From Pararobbsia alpina_A (GTDB lineage Bacteria; Pseudomonadota; Gammaproteobacteria; Burkholderiales; Burkholderiaceae), in assembly GCF_965118125.1 (NCBI RefSeq), contig NZ_OZ221288.1, positions 1,798,001-1,862,000 on the forward strand: DNA of 64,000 bases, written 5' to 3'. The notes beneath the pieces are model-generated. The model made no database searches. It saw only the letters and a program-made list of their open reading frames with translations, and was not told the DNA's origin. Of the stretch, positions 44,897 through 53,926 are shown one piece after another. The position numbers and the translations under genes were made by a program. Each line of letters opens with the position of its first letter. Positions within the stretch are counted from its first letter, which is position 1.

Positions 44897-46189
44897 ATGA
44901 TCCGGCCGCCGTTTCAACGCCTCGACGAGAAAGCCGAGGCCACACGAGAGCTGTTCGGCCTGCCCCTCCACAACGCGGCAGCGTGCTGTGATTCGCATGC
45001 CCTCAACGGAAAGCCTGCCGCGCCGGAGCGGACCGCGCGGCGTGTGCGCCTGTCGGAACTCGACACCAACCTTCATTGCTCGATTATCGGTACGTGCCTC
45101 ACGCTGTCCGAATTGCGCCGGCTCGTTCCGCGCTTCGTGCCTGTCGACCGCAAATCGGCCACCGACCTCGACATTCATCACGAAGCCGTTCAACTTGCCG
45201 TGGACGGCGGCGAAGCCAGCAAGGCCCTGAGCAAGGCGCTCGACGAACGTCACGCGATGGCGATCAGGCAGTATCGGGACGCACGTGACGAAGCGCAGCT
45301 GATCGATATGTGGGACGCATCCCTGAAGAAGGGTGACGTCGCATCGGCCTATTGGGCGATCATGAGCCATCCCGTGGCCACGCTCGACGTCCGCCAGCGC
45401 GTGTTCGGCGACGTGCACATGCTGTCCCACCTTGTGGGCGCCGCCAATCGGGCCGACATTCGCCGTCTGGTGGAACTCGAAGCTGAGAATGCCGCGTTGC
45501 AGGACAAACTCGACGACCAGCAGTCTCGTGCTCATGAAGCGGCGTATCGCCACGAGCAGCAACTGCGCGCGGCGCAGGCGCAGATCGCCGATCTCGAGTC
45601 CGCCGCGGAACGCGCGCCGCTCACAAGCGACCACGAACTCGCGGAGAAACTGCGGGAGCTCAGCGAACGCGTCGCCGCCGCCGAAGCCAACGCCGCGCTT
45701 CAGAACCAGCGTCGCGAAACGGCAGAAGCGCGCGCGCAGTCGCTCGAGGCCGAACTGGATGGACTCAGGCAGAGCCTCGATCAGACCTCTGCGCTCGCCG
45801 AAACCCTCGACGCTGAGGCCGGTGCCATCGAACGGACGATGTTGATGGCGCTCGATCGAAACACGTCGCGAGAAGCCGCGTTCGATGCGCTCAAGGGAAA
45901 AACAGTCGTCTATGTCGGCGGTCGTCCCGGGTCCAACCTGGTACTCAGGTCGCTCGTCGAAGAGGCCGGCGGCCACTTTTCGACGCACGACGGCGGACTC
46001 GAGGATCGCAAGGGCTTGCTCGCATCGGCCATCGCGCGCGCCGACGTGGTGTTCTTCCCCGTCGATTGCATCGATCACGATTCGATGAACACCATCAAGC
46101 GTGTCTGCGATCGGCACGCAGTACCGTTCTATCCCCTGCGCACCGCAAGCATCGCGAGTTTTGCGAAGGCAGTGGCGGCAGCAGCGTGA
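44897..46189 (+). CDS. DUF2325 protein with central coiled coil
   Basis: 430 residues, cytoplasmic. N-terminal region with Cys/His (C-C-D-S-H, H-C-S-I-I-G-T-C-L), a long coiled coil (about 195-320, Ala/Glu/Gln/Arg heptads) and a C-terminal DUF2325 domain (VVYVGGRPGSN, F-S-T-H-D-G-G-L-E-D, FPVDCIDHDSMN). The function of DUF2325 is unknown; its fold and HDGG/ED motif suggest ligand or nucleotide binding. ATG 44897 has GAGG six bases upstream. A near-duplicate TATATTCGATGG / TATATTTCGACGG lies just upstream (about 44,847-44,872) and could be an operator. Confidence 0.75.
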   Translation: MIRPPFQRLDEKAEATRELFGLPLHNAAACCDSHALNGKPAAPERTARRVRLSELDTNLHCSIIGTCLTLSELRRLVPRFVPVDRKSATDLDIHHEAVQLAVDGGEASKALSKALDERHAMAIRQYRDARDEAQLIDMWDASLKKGDVASAYWAIMSHPVATLDVRQRVFGDVHMLSHLVGAANRADIRRLVELEAENAALQDKLDDQQSRAHEAAYRHEQQLRAAQAQIADLESAAERAPLTSDHELAEKLRELSERVAAAEANAALQNQRRETAEARAQSLEAELDGLRQSLDQTSALAETLDAEAGAIERTMLMALDRNTSREAAFDALKGKTVVYVGGRPGSNLVLRSLVEEAGGHFSTHDGGLEDRKGLLASAIARADVVFFPVDCIDHDSMNTIKRVCDRHAVPFYPLRTASIASFAKAVAAAA

Positions 46190-46465
46190 AAATCGGCTAC
46201 TGAAGGCCGTTGCCGCTCGCACGCCATTGCCTCCGCGCCGCTGTCGCGTTGGAGTCACCCCTTCGGATCGCCGGCTGAGAGCCACCTCCTGAAAGCGACA
46301 TGAAGGCCACGCATTGCGCAATCCCGTCCGAAGCATTGCCGCTTGCCCCATATCCCGAAAGGTGCTTGAAGGGCAGGGTCTGCACTGCGCCCTCCGAAAC
46401 GTGTCGATTCGCGACACTCATGAGCGCTGAGGTTGACGGACCTCGGCCTGCGCCCTTACCCTCGC

Positions 46466-46640
46466 GCGCTGATGGTTCCCCGAGACGGGATCAAAAGGGA
46501 ACGCAGTAGAGGCGCTCACGCCTCGAATCTGCGGCTGCCCCCGCAACTGTAAGCGGCGAGTCCATGCCACGCAGCGCCACTGGTAAACCGGGAAGGCCGG
46601 CATCGGACGACGACCCGCGAGCCAGGAGACCTGCCATCAG
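46466..46640 (+). ncRNA. Cobalamin (AdoCbl) riboswitch
   Basis: The B12 aptamer is recognisable by its conserved segments in order: GATGGTTCC (46471), GGGAACGCAGT (46497), the CCCCGCAACTGTAAGCGG core (about 46,539-46,556), GCCACTGG...GGGAAGGCC (about 46,575-46,597) and the B12-box GCCAGGAGACCTGCC (46621-46635). It lies upstream of, and on the same strand as, a BtuB-type receptor gene. It should turn expression off when cobalamin is high. The remaining leader up to 46,834 presumably forms the expression platform; no plain T-run terminator is visible, so control by ribosome access is more likely. Confidence 0.96.
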
Positions 46641-46834
46641 ACGAGGTCCATGCAGCCGCAAACGGGCGGGGTGTCCCGATGCGCCAGCACCGCTTGTGCG
46701 GTCGCCTGTTGCAAGGACAACCTTGACCTCAGGACCCGCTACATGTCTCGCATTCTCCGTTCGGCCCCGCTTCAGGCGGCCATTCGGCGCGCTGTCGCCG
46801 GCATGGGGTCGCTGCTCCGATTCCCCATCTCCAC

Positions 46835-48802
46835 ATGCATTTTCGACAACTGATCCTGACGTCGGCCGTGTCGGCCGCAACCGCATGCGCATGGCAAGGC
46901 GCACACGCCGCCGATGCCGCTTCGCTCACACAAACCTCCGAACCCGCTACGGCTCCGGCTACCGGATTGCCTCCTGCTGACGCAACGCTGCCGACGGTCA
47001 CGGTGGTCGGCGATGCGACGCATCTGCCGCAGTCGTTCGACGGCCGCTATGCGACGACGCAGGTGCTCACGCGCGAAGACCTCGACCGTCTGTCGCCTGC
47101 CGATCCGAGCATTACGCAGGCGCTCGCCACATTGCCCGGCGTGACGATCTCGCAGAACGGCGGTCCGGGCGCAACAGCCGCGGTCAGCATCCGCGGTTCT
47201 TCAGCAAGCCAGGTCGCAGTCTTCATTGACGGCATCCGTGTCGGTTCCTCAACCACGGGTGTGGCCGAATGGGCCGATCTGCCTGCGGAGGCGTTCGAAC
47301 GCGTCGAAGTCATTTCCGGCCCGGCCGCGGCATCGTTCGGGGCGGATGCAGTCGGCGGCGTCGTGCAGCTCTTTACGCGCCGCGCGTCGAACCAGCCGAA
47401 CCAGACCACGGTCTCGTTCGGCGGTGGCTCGAACAAGACATTCGATACGCAAGTGCGTACGAGCGGATCGATTCCGTCGACGGGACCGCTGTCGGCGCTT
47501 TCCGGGCTCACCTACTCGTTGGGCCTGCACGACTACAACACCGCGGGCATCGACGCGACGCAGCCCTATACGTCCGGACACGAAGACGGTCGCAACCCGT
47601 ATCACGCTCAGGATCTCGACGCGCGCCTCGGTTACAGCCGCGACAACTGGTCGGTCTCGACGTTCGCGCTCTACCATCGCTCGGACCTGTCGTACGACTT
47701 TCTCGGCGGAGACGATCATCAGGCCGACTACCAGCTCACGACCGGGCTTGCGTTTCACCTCGACATCACGCCCGACACGCAGTTCGATCAATCTGTCGGG
47801 TACTCGACGGACCGCCAGTTCATCTATGCGAACGATCCGACGATCGGGACGGATGAGTTCAACTCCACGCGCCTGAGCACGTCGACGTCGTTCACGCATC
47901 AGGAGAAGGGCTTCAGCCTGTTCGGGCTGCCGCTGTCGGGCGAAACAAAGATCGCCTACGACTTCACGCGCGAACAGGCGTTTTTGCCGGTCGATGTCCC
48001 GGGCGGCCTGCCGTCGCGGATTGACTCGGCCGTATCGATGCACCAGTCGGCCACGCTTGGGCCCGTCACGCTCTTCCTGGCAGGGCGCCACGACGTGGTG
48101 CAGGGACAGACCGTCAACACGGGCAATGCGTCGCTGGCCTGGGCCATCAACTCGGTGTTCACGGCGCGGGTGTCATACGGCAATGCGTTCCGCCTGCCGA
48201 CGTTCAACGATTTGTACTACCCCGGCTTCGGTAACGCGAATCTGCAGCCCGAGCGTAGCGATTCGGTCGAAGCGGCGATCGATGCCAATACGTCGTACGG
48301 CACCGTCACCGCGGCCGTCTATGACACGCGGGTGCACGAGCTGATTGCGTACGATCCGGTCACCTTCCTGCCGGTCAACATCGGTCGTGCCCATATCCAG
48401 GGTCTTGATCTGTCGTACAAGGGCACGCTCGGCCAGTCGACGCCTGTGAGCGCGTCGGTCGGCATCCTGAATCCGCAGGACGAGACCGACAACACATGGC
48501 TCAGCCGGCGCCCCCGTCAGACCGCGAGCCTGAGCATCGATCACACGTGGGACGAGTTTCATCTGCATGCGCAGAGCACAGGCTTCTCGCTGTTCTATGG
48601 CGGCACGACCTTCGACGATCCCGCGAACACAACGTATCTGCCGTCCTACCTGACCGTCGGTCTGCGCGCGTCGTACAAGATCAATGCCCACCTCGCGTTG
48701 TCGGCCAACCTGTCGAATCTGTTCGACCGGCAGTATCAGACTGCCTACGGCTATAACTCGCTGGGACGGACGGCCTTCGGGAAGGTGGCGTACACGTTCT
48801 GA
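46835..48802 (+). CDS. btuB: TonB-dependent vitamin B12 receptor
   Basis: 655 residues. Signal peptide (ends near AHA-AD), TonB box region L-P-T-V-T-V-V-G, plug domain (about 60-180, with VSIRGSSASQVAVFIDGIRVG) and 22-strand barrel ending in A-Y-T-F. Sequence features (LPAEAFERVEVISGPAAASFGADAVGGVV, SNLFDRQYQTAYGYNSLGRT) are those of BtuB. The cobalamin riboswitch upstream supports the substrate directly. ATG 46835 has no clear ribosome site, which suits riboswitch control of translation. No btuCD/F genes follow within the window. Confidence 0.94.
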   Translation: MHFRQLILTSAVSAATACAWQGAHAADAASLTQTSEPATAPATGLPPADATLPTVTVVGDATHLPQSFDGRYATTQVLTREDLDRLSPADPSITQALATLPGVTISQNGGPGATAAVSIRGSSASQVAVFIDGIRVGSSTTGVAEWADLPAEAFERVEVISGPAAASFGADAVGGVVQLFTRRASNQPNQTTVSFGGGSNKTFDTQVRTSGSIPSTGPLSALSGLTYSLGLHDYNTAGIDATQPYTSGHEDGRNPYHAQDLDARLGYSRDNWSVSTFALYHRSDLSYDFLGGDDHQADYQLTTGLAFHLDITPDTQFDQSVGYSTDRQFIYANDPTIGTDEFNSTRLSTSTSFTHQEKGFSLFGLPLSGETKIAYDFTREQAFLPVDVPGGLPSRIDSAVSMHQSATLGPVTLFLAGRHDVVQGQTVNTGNASLAWAINSVFTARVSYGNAFRLPTFNDLYYPGFGNANLQPERSDSVEAAIDANTSYGTVTAAVYDTRVHELIAYDPVTFLPVNIGRAHIQGLDLSYKGTLGQSTPVSASVGILNPQDETDNTWLSRRPRQTASLSIDHTWDEFHLHAQSTGFSLFYGGTTFDDPANTTYLPSYLTVGLRASYKINAHLALSANLSNLFDRQYQTAYGYNSLGRTAFGKVAYTF

Positions 48803-48830
48803 GCGAAAGCAGCGCCGGAAACCAGGCAGT

Positions 48831-48861
48831 GCGCCTCGGGACACAAGACGTGCCGAGGCGC
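48831..48861. terminator. Hairpin between convergent btuB and sensor kinase
   Basis: GCGCCTCGG (48831-48839) pairs perfectly with CCGAGGCGC (48853-48861) over a 13-base loop. It lies midway between two convergent genes and may serve both. No T run on either side, so it is a candidate only. Confidence 0.5.
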
Positions 48862-48884
48862 GACATCAACGTAACGTGGGGCGC

Positions 48885-50411
48885 TCACGCGGGCGCGTTA
48901 GCGACCGCTCCCGCAAGGGTTTTGCCGGGCGCTCGATCAACCGTATCGAGCGCGAACGTAAATGTCGTCCCGGTGCCCTCACGCTCAACGAGCCGGATCT
49001 CGCTGCCGTGCAACTGAAGCATCCGGTGCACGATCAGCAGGCCGAGCCCGCCGACGCGACGTGCGCCGCCAGAGCTGAACGCGCTGCGGAACAGGTGCGC
49101 CCGAATCTCGGCCGGGATGCCGGGTCCGGTGTCGCTGACAGTGACCTGCACCTTCCCTGCGTCGGCGGCCAGCGTCACGCTGACCTCACCACGTTCCGGC
49201 GTATGCCGGATCGCGTTGTCGAGCAGGTTGGTCAGCACACGCTCGATCATGCCGAGATCCGCATAGACCCCGGGCAGATGCGGCGCAATGTCTGCGTGCA
49301 AGCGGATATGGCGCGCCTCGACGGACAGTTCGAACTTCTGGAACACGTCCTGCACGACATCAGCAAGCGGGAACGGTTCTAACGAGAGCTGCACGTTGTC
49401 ATGTTCGAGCCGCGCGAGTTCGAACAAGGATTGCGCGAGGCGCCCGACTTTCGAGCTTTGCGCAAGCGCGACCTGAAGATACCGGCGGCGGTCATCACGC
49501 GTCAGCGCATCCTCCTTCAACGACAACGTCTCCAGATAGCCGTGCAACGACGTCAACGGCGTGCGCAGATCATGCGAAATCGTCGCAAAGAGCTCGCGCC
49601 GCTCCTGATCCTGACGCTTGAGCTCGCGCCACTGTACGCCGATCCGGTCGGCCATCTGCGCAAATGTGCGTTCGAGAATCACAATTTCATCGCGCGTCGG
49701 CGACTTCGCAGCCGAGCGGCTGATCGTGATGGCACCCGGTTCCGCATCGGTACGCAGGGTCGCATTGAAACGGCTCACCGTATTCGTCAGGCGCCGTAGC
49801 GGCCGCGTGATCAGACCAAACGCAATCAGACCCGCCAGCAAGCCGAGCGACGCGACCACCGCCATCGACCAGAGCGTCGTGCGCAGTACGCTGCTTTGCG
49901 CGATCTGCGTCGCGAGCGCGTCGTGCGCTTCGCCGAGCAACACCACGTAGATATAGCCCGTGGGCTGACCATCGGTGCGTGGCAGCATCGCGACGCTGAA
50001 CACCTTGCGTCCGTCAGGGCTGCGCGGATCGTCACCGAGGATCGGGAACGCATCATGGGCGAGAAACCGCTGAATCGGTGCGAGATCGACGCGCGTGCGC
50101 TTGACGTGCCCCGGCGGCGCATCGTCGGCTGCGATATGTCCGTCCGGATCGAGCAGATACACCTCGACGCTCGGATTGACGGCCATCAGCTGGCCGAAGA
50201 GATTGCGTAGCGCTTCGGGTCGGGGACCCGTCGTGTCCATCAACACGGCATGGCGTGCAATCTGCGACGCCAGATCGCGCGACAGGCCCTGGATGACCTC
50301 CTGATCATGCAGATTGCTCGCGCGGATCTGCAACCATGCTGACGCGCCGCAGCACGCGAGCAGCAGCACGGAAAAGACGATGGAAAGCCGGTGGGTCAGC
50401 GCAAGCTTCAT
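48885..50411 (-). CDS. Sensor histidine kinase of two-component system
   Basis: 508 residues. TM1 (about 8-28), a periplasmic sensor domain (about 30-170), TM2 (about 178-200), HAMP, HisKA with phospho-His in T-I-S-H-D-L-R-T-P-L (about 297) and an ATPase domain (NLLDNAIRHTP, DTGPGIP, GGLGLLIVHRM). Its ATG overlaps the stop of the response regulator gene (ATGA), so the two are translationally coupled. A GGGAG site precedes it. The pair is divergent from an exported methionine-sulfoxide repair operon, a natural target. Confidence 0.93.
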   Translation of the reverse strand: MKLALTHRLSIVFSVLLLACCGASAWLQIRASNLHDQEVIQGLSRDLASQIARHAVLMDTTGPRPEALRNLFGQLMAVNPSVEVYLLDPDGHIAADDAPPGHVKRTRVDLAPIQRFLAHDAFPILGDDPRSPDGRKVFSVAMLPRTDGQPTGYIYVVLLGEAHDALATQIAQSSVLRTTLWSMAVVASLGLLAGLIAFGLITRPLRRLTNTVSRFNATLRTDAEPGAITISRSAAKSPTRDEIVILERTFAQMADRIGVQWRELKRQDQERRELFATISHDLRTPLTSLHGYLETLSLKEDALTRDDRRRYLQVALAQSSKVGRLAQSLFELARLEHDNVQLSLEPFPLADVVQDVFQKFELSVEARHIRLHADIAPHLPGVYADLGMIERVLTNLLDNAIRHTPERGEVSVTLAADAGKVQVTVSDTGPGIPAEIRAHLFRSAFSSGGARRVGGLGLLIVHRMLQLHGSEIRLVEREGTGTTFTFALDTVDRAPGKTLAGAVANAPA

Positions 50412-51202
50412 GATGCGTCTCCCTTGTCGGTGCGCGTCGGGCTGCGGCCACGGGCTGAAGCACTGGTTTCGCCCGTGCCTGAACCATCGGCAGCCGCGCC
50501 CTCCGCGTCGAACTTGTAACCCCGGCCCCACACCGTCAGGATGCGCGTCGGCTGCGCCGGATCCGCTTCGATCTTGGTGCGCAGCCGATTGATATGCGTG
50601 TTGACGGTGTGCTCATAGCCTTCGTGCTGGTAGCCCCAAACGGCATTCAGCAGATCCATGCGCGAGAACACTTTGCCCGGATGACTCGCGAAGTGGTAAA
50701 GCAGGTCGAACTCGCGCGGCGTCAGCTCGATCGGCTTGCCGTGGACACGCGCATCGCGCGCGATCGGATCGATCGTCAGGCCGCCGAGCGACAGCGCGCC
50801 GGTATCGAGCTTCAGATCCTTGGCCATCGCATCGACGCGGCGCAGCAGGGCCTTGACCCGCGCGACGAGCTCGAGCACCGAAAACGGCTTGGCCAGATAG
50901 TCGTCGGCGCCCAGTTCGAGCCCAAGGATCCGGTGCACCTCACTCGATCTCGCACTCGTGATGATGATCGGCGTGTAGCGTGTCATGGCCCGCGCGCGGC
51001 GGCAGATTTCGAGCCCGTCGACGCCGGGCAGCATGAGGTCCAGAATCAGGGCATCCCACCCGCCCTGCTCGAGCAGGCGCAGCCCTTCAGCGCCGTCGGC
51101 GCTGTGAACGACCTCGTAGTGCTCGTCGCGCAGATGCAGCGCAAGCACGTTGGCGATGTCGGCATCGTCTTCGACGATCAGAACGCGTTTGGTTTGAGCC
51201 AT
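50408..51202 (-). CDS. OmpR/PhoB-family response regulator
   Basis: 264 residues. Receiver domain with acidic pocket V-E-D-D, phospho-Asp in DALILDLMLPG (about 55) and Lys in LAKPFS; C-terminal winged helix (LTPREFDLLYHFASHPGKVFSRMDLLNAVWG). A Gly/Ser/Arg tail of about 30 residues follows the winged helix. First gene of the regulator-kinase operon. ATG 51202 fits the family start (M-A-Q-T-K-R-V-L-I-V-E-D-D). Confidence 0.94.
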   Translation of the reverse strand: MAQTKRVLIVEDDADIANVLALHLRDEHYEVVHSADGAEGLRLLEQGGWDALILDLMLPGVDGLEICRRARAMTRYTPIIITSARSSEVHRILGLELGADDYLAKPFSVLELVARVKALLRRVDAMAKDLKLDTGALSLGGLTIDPIARDARVHGKPIELTPREFDLLYHFASHPGKVFSRMDLLNAVWGYQHEGYEHTVNTHINRLRTKIEADPAQPTRILTVWGRGYKFDAEGAAADGSGTGETSASARGRSPTRTDKGDAS

Positions 51203-51404
51203 GTGTTGAGCGGGCAAAAAGCCTCGAAACGAGCATCCATTGTGCAGAAATCCCTGCAATCGAGTTATCACAATTAATTTAACTTTTCGTGAGGACTTCG
51301 ACATCGCGCGCGACCTAAGCTGCGGTCATCGATCAAACAGTTAGGGATCAGCGGGTGGAATAAGGCTCGCCCCAGGTTCGTTGCATCGCTCAAGGAGATC
51401 TTCC
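51203..51404. promoter_or_regulatory. Divergent promoter region of the two-component system and msrB operon
   Basis: 202 bases. An AT-rich core (GTTATCACAATTAATTTAAC, about 51,263-51,282) is the likely promoter area for one or both directions. No certain operator could be read. Confidence 0.45.
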
Positions 51405-51944
51405 ATGGATAGCCGCAGACGTTTCCTGTTGTCCGGTGGCACGGCGCTGGCCGGTCTGGCCGCCTTCAGCCAATGGCGCTCGCTCGCCTCGGCGCAAACC
51501 CACAGCGCCGCATCGCCTGCCGCGGGTGCGGCATCCGGCCCGGCCGAGCACTTCGAAGTCGTCCATACCGACGCCGAATGGCACAAGCTGCTGACGCCCG
51601 CCCAGTATGAAGTGCTCAGAAACGAGGGCACGGAGCGCCCGTTCACGAGCCCGCTCAACGACGAGCACCGCCATGGCCAGTTCGCCTGCGCGGGCTGCGG
51701 AATCAATCTGTTCGCCTCGAGCACGAAGTTCGACAGCGGCACGGGCTGGCCGAGCTTCTATGCGCCGCTCGACCACGCCGTGACCACGCGCACCGACACC
51801 TCGTTCGGCATGCTCCGCTCGGAAGTGCACTGCCATCGCTGCGGCGGCCATCTGGGTCACGTGTTTGACGACGGCCCCAAGCCGACGGGCCTGCGCTATT
51901 GCATGAACGGACTGGCCATGTCGTTCAAGCCCGAGCCGGCCTGA
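51405..51944 (+). CDS. msrB: Tat-exported methionine-R-sulfoxide reductase MsrB
   Basis: 179 residues. Twin-arginine signal (S-R-R-R-F-L-L-S-G) at the N-terminus, then a complete MsrB domain. Zinc Cys pairs C-A-G-C and C-H-R-C, catalytic Cys in LRYCMNG (about residue 166), and G-T-G-W-P-S-F-Y are in place. It reduces the R form of methionine sulfoxide, here in the periplasm. An AAGGAG site precedes the ATG. First gene of msrB-dipZ-msrA; the next gene starts 54 bases on. Confidence 0.94.
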   Translation: MDSRRRFLLSGGTALAGLAAFSQWRSLASAQTHSAASPAAGAASGPAEHFEVVHTDAEWHKLLTPAQYEVLRNEGTERPFTSPLNDEHRHGQFACAGCGINLFASSTKFDSGTGWPSFYAPLDHAVTTRTDTSFGMLRSEVHCHRCGGHLGHVFDDGPKPTGLRYCMNGLAMSFKPEPA

Positions 51945-51998
51945 CCTGCATCGCTCGAAGCCCGAACCGAATTCAACACGCTTTCCGAGACCCACATC

Positions 51999-53870
51999 AT
52001 GCTGCTCATCGTTCTAGCCTATCTCGGCGGGGTGCTCACGATCCTGAGCCCATGCATCCTGCCTGTGCTGCCGTTTGTGTTCGCCCGGTCCGATCAGCCG
52101 TTTGTCCGTTCCGGCCTGCCGCTGCTCGCCGGCATGGCGGCAACTTTCGCGGTCGTTGCGACGTTTGCGGCGGTCGGCGGCGGCTGGGTCGCGCAAGCGA
52201 ACCAGTACGGTCGCTGGATTGCGATCGTGCTGCTCGCCGTCTTTGGCCTCACGCTGCTGTTGCCCAAGTTCGCCGACCGGCTCATGCAGCCACTCGTCAA
52301 CGCGGGTAACCGGCTGTCGAATGCTGCCCAGCAAGGCGGCGCGCCGAGCATCGGCTCGTCGTTCCTGCTCGGTATCGCGACGGGCCTGCTCTGGGCGCCC
52401 TGCGCGGGTCCGATTCTCGGCCTGGTCCTGACGGGTGCCGCGCTGCGCGGTGCCAGCATCGGCACGACCGTCCTGCTGCTTGCCTATGCGGCCGGTGCGG
52501 CGACGTCGCTGGGGGTTGCCCTGCTGATCGGCGGACGCGTCTTTGCCGCGATGAAGCGCTCGCTCGGCGCCGGCGAATGGATTCGACGCGGCATCGGCGT
52601 GGCCATGCTCGCAGGGGTCGCCGCGATTGCGCTCGGCCTCGACACAGGTGTCCTGACGCGTATCTCGACCGTGGCAACGGGTGGACTCGAACAGCACCTC
52701 GTCGATGCCTTTGCTCCGTCGTCGAATTCGAGCATGGCGATGAGCGCGAATGGCGATCAGGGCAATGCCATGAAGGCGGCATCGCAAGACGCCGCAAACG
52801 GTGCGGACGGTGCAGAAGGCGCACAGGGCGGCGCGATGATGAAGGCGTCGGGCGCCATGGCCATGACCGCGGCTGCGGCTACGAAGTCATCGCTGCCGGT
52901 GCTCGGTCAATTGCCTGCGCTCACTGGCGCCGTGCAATGGCTCAATTCGCCTCCGCTGACGGCCGATGCGCTGCGCGGCAAGGTCGTCGTCGTCGACTTC
53001 TGGACGTACTCGTGCATCAATTGCCTTCGCTCGTTGCCGTATGTCGAGGCCTGGGCGCGCAAGTATCAGGACAAGGGCCTCGTCGTGATCGGCGTGCATG
53101 CACCGGAATTCGCGTTCGAACGCAATATCGACAACGTGAAGAAAGCCACGCACGACCTCGGCGTGAACTACCCCGTCGCGATCGACAACGACTATGCGAT
53201 CTGGCGCTCGTTCGACAACCAGTACTGGCCGGCGCACTACTTCGCCGACGCGCAAGGGAAGATTCGCTATACGCACTTCGGTGAAGGCGAGTACGACAAG
53301 TCCGAGCGCGTGATCCAGCAGCTGCTCGTCGAAGCCGGCCACGCCGATGCAGCGAACGTGCCGCTGGGTCTCGGCGATGCGAAAGCCAACGGCGTGCAGG
53401 CGCAAGCCGATGAGGCCGATATGCGCTCGCCTGAAACCTATGTGGGCTTTCAACGTGCAGAAGGCTTCTCGTCGCCGGGCGGTGTCGTGCAGGACCGCGC
53501 ACACGACTACCCGGCTCCGACGAAGCTCGATGTCAACGAGTGGGGCCTGGCCGGCGACTGGAACGTCAGCGCCGAGAACGCGACGCTCGCCAAGGCCGAT
53601 GGCCAGATCGTCTATCGCTTCCACGCACGCGACCTGCACCTTGTGCTCGGGCCGAGTGCGGACGGCAAGCCGGTTCGCTTTCGGGTGACCGTCGACGGCA
53701 AGGCGCCCGGCGATGCGCACGGCAGCGATATCGCCGCCGATGGCAGCGGCACCGTCACCGGACAGCGTCTGTACCAGCTCGTCCGTCAGCCGGGCGACGT
53801 CGCGGATCACACGTTCGCGATCCAGTTTCTCGACCCCGGCGTTCAAGCCTTTGCATTTACGTTTGGTTGA
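51999..53870 (+). CDS. DipZ-type fusion: CcdA electron conduit + thioredoxin + C-terminal beta domain
   Basis: 623 residues. Residues 1-about 225 are a CcdA/DsbD-beta-like membrane domain with the two redox Cys in I-L-S-P-C-I-L-P and W-A-P-C-A-G-P. A linker (about 245-300) is rich in Met and Ala. A TlpA-like thioredoxin domain follows, with active site S-C-I-N-C (about residues 339-342), then a C-terminal DipZ domain (about 470-623) of beta-sheet type. It takes electrons from cytoplasmic thioredoxin and hands them to exported partners. Between msrB and msrA, it is the likely reductant source for both. Confidence 0.9.
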   Translation: MLLIVLAYLGGVLTILSPCILPVLPFVFARSDQPFVRSGLPLLAGMAATFAVVATFAAVGGGWVAQANQYGRWIAIVLLAVFGLTLLLPKFADRLMQPLVNAGNRLSNAAQQGGAPSIGSSFLLGIATGLLWAPCAGPILGLVLTGAALRGASIGTTVLLLAYAAGAATSLGVALLIGGRVFAAMKRSLGAGEWIRRGIGVAMLAGVAAIALGLDTGVLTRISTVATGGLEQHLVDAFAPSSNSSMAMSANGDQGNAMKAASQDAANGADGAEGAQGGAMMKASGAMAMTAAAATKSSLPVLGQLPALTGAVQWLNSPPLTADALRGKVVVVDFWTYSCINCLRSLPYVEAWARKYQDKGLVVIGVHAPEFAFERNIDNVKKATHDLGVNYPVAIDNDYAIWRSFDNQYWPAHYFADAQGKIRYTHFGEGEYDKSERVIQQLLVEAGHADAANVPLGLGDAKANGVQAQADEADMRSPETYVGFQRAEGFSSPGGVVQDRAHDYPAPTKLDVNEWGLAGDWNVSAENATLAKADGQIVYRFHARDLHLVLGPSADGKPVRFRVTVDGKAPGDAHGSDIAADGSGTVTGQRLYQLVRQPGDVADHTFAIQFLDPGVQAFAFTFG

Positions 53871-53926
53871 TCAGGTTTGGTTAATTCAAGCGCGCCGCGC
53901 TCAACCCATCCCGGAGGAAAGACATC

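Noticed and set aside
46650..46853. 67-codon frame between the B12 box and btuB
   Set aside because: Cys/Arg-rich chance-like peptide overlapping the btuB start; could be a leader peptide but nothing supports translation.
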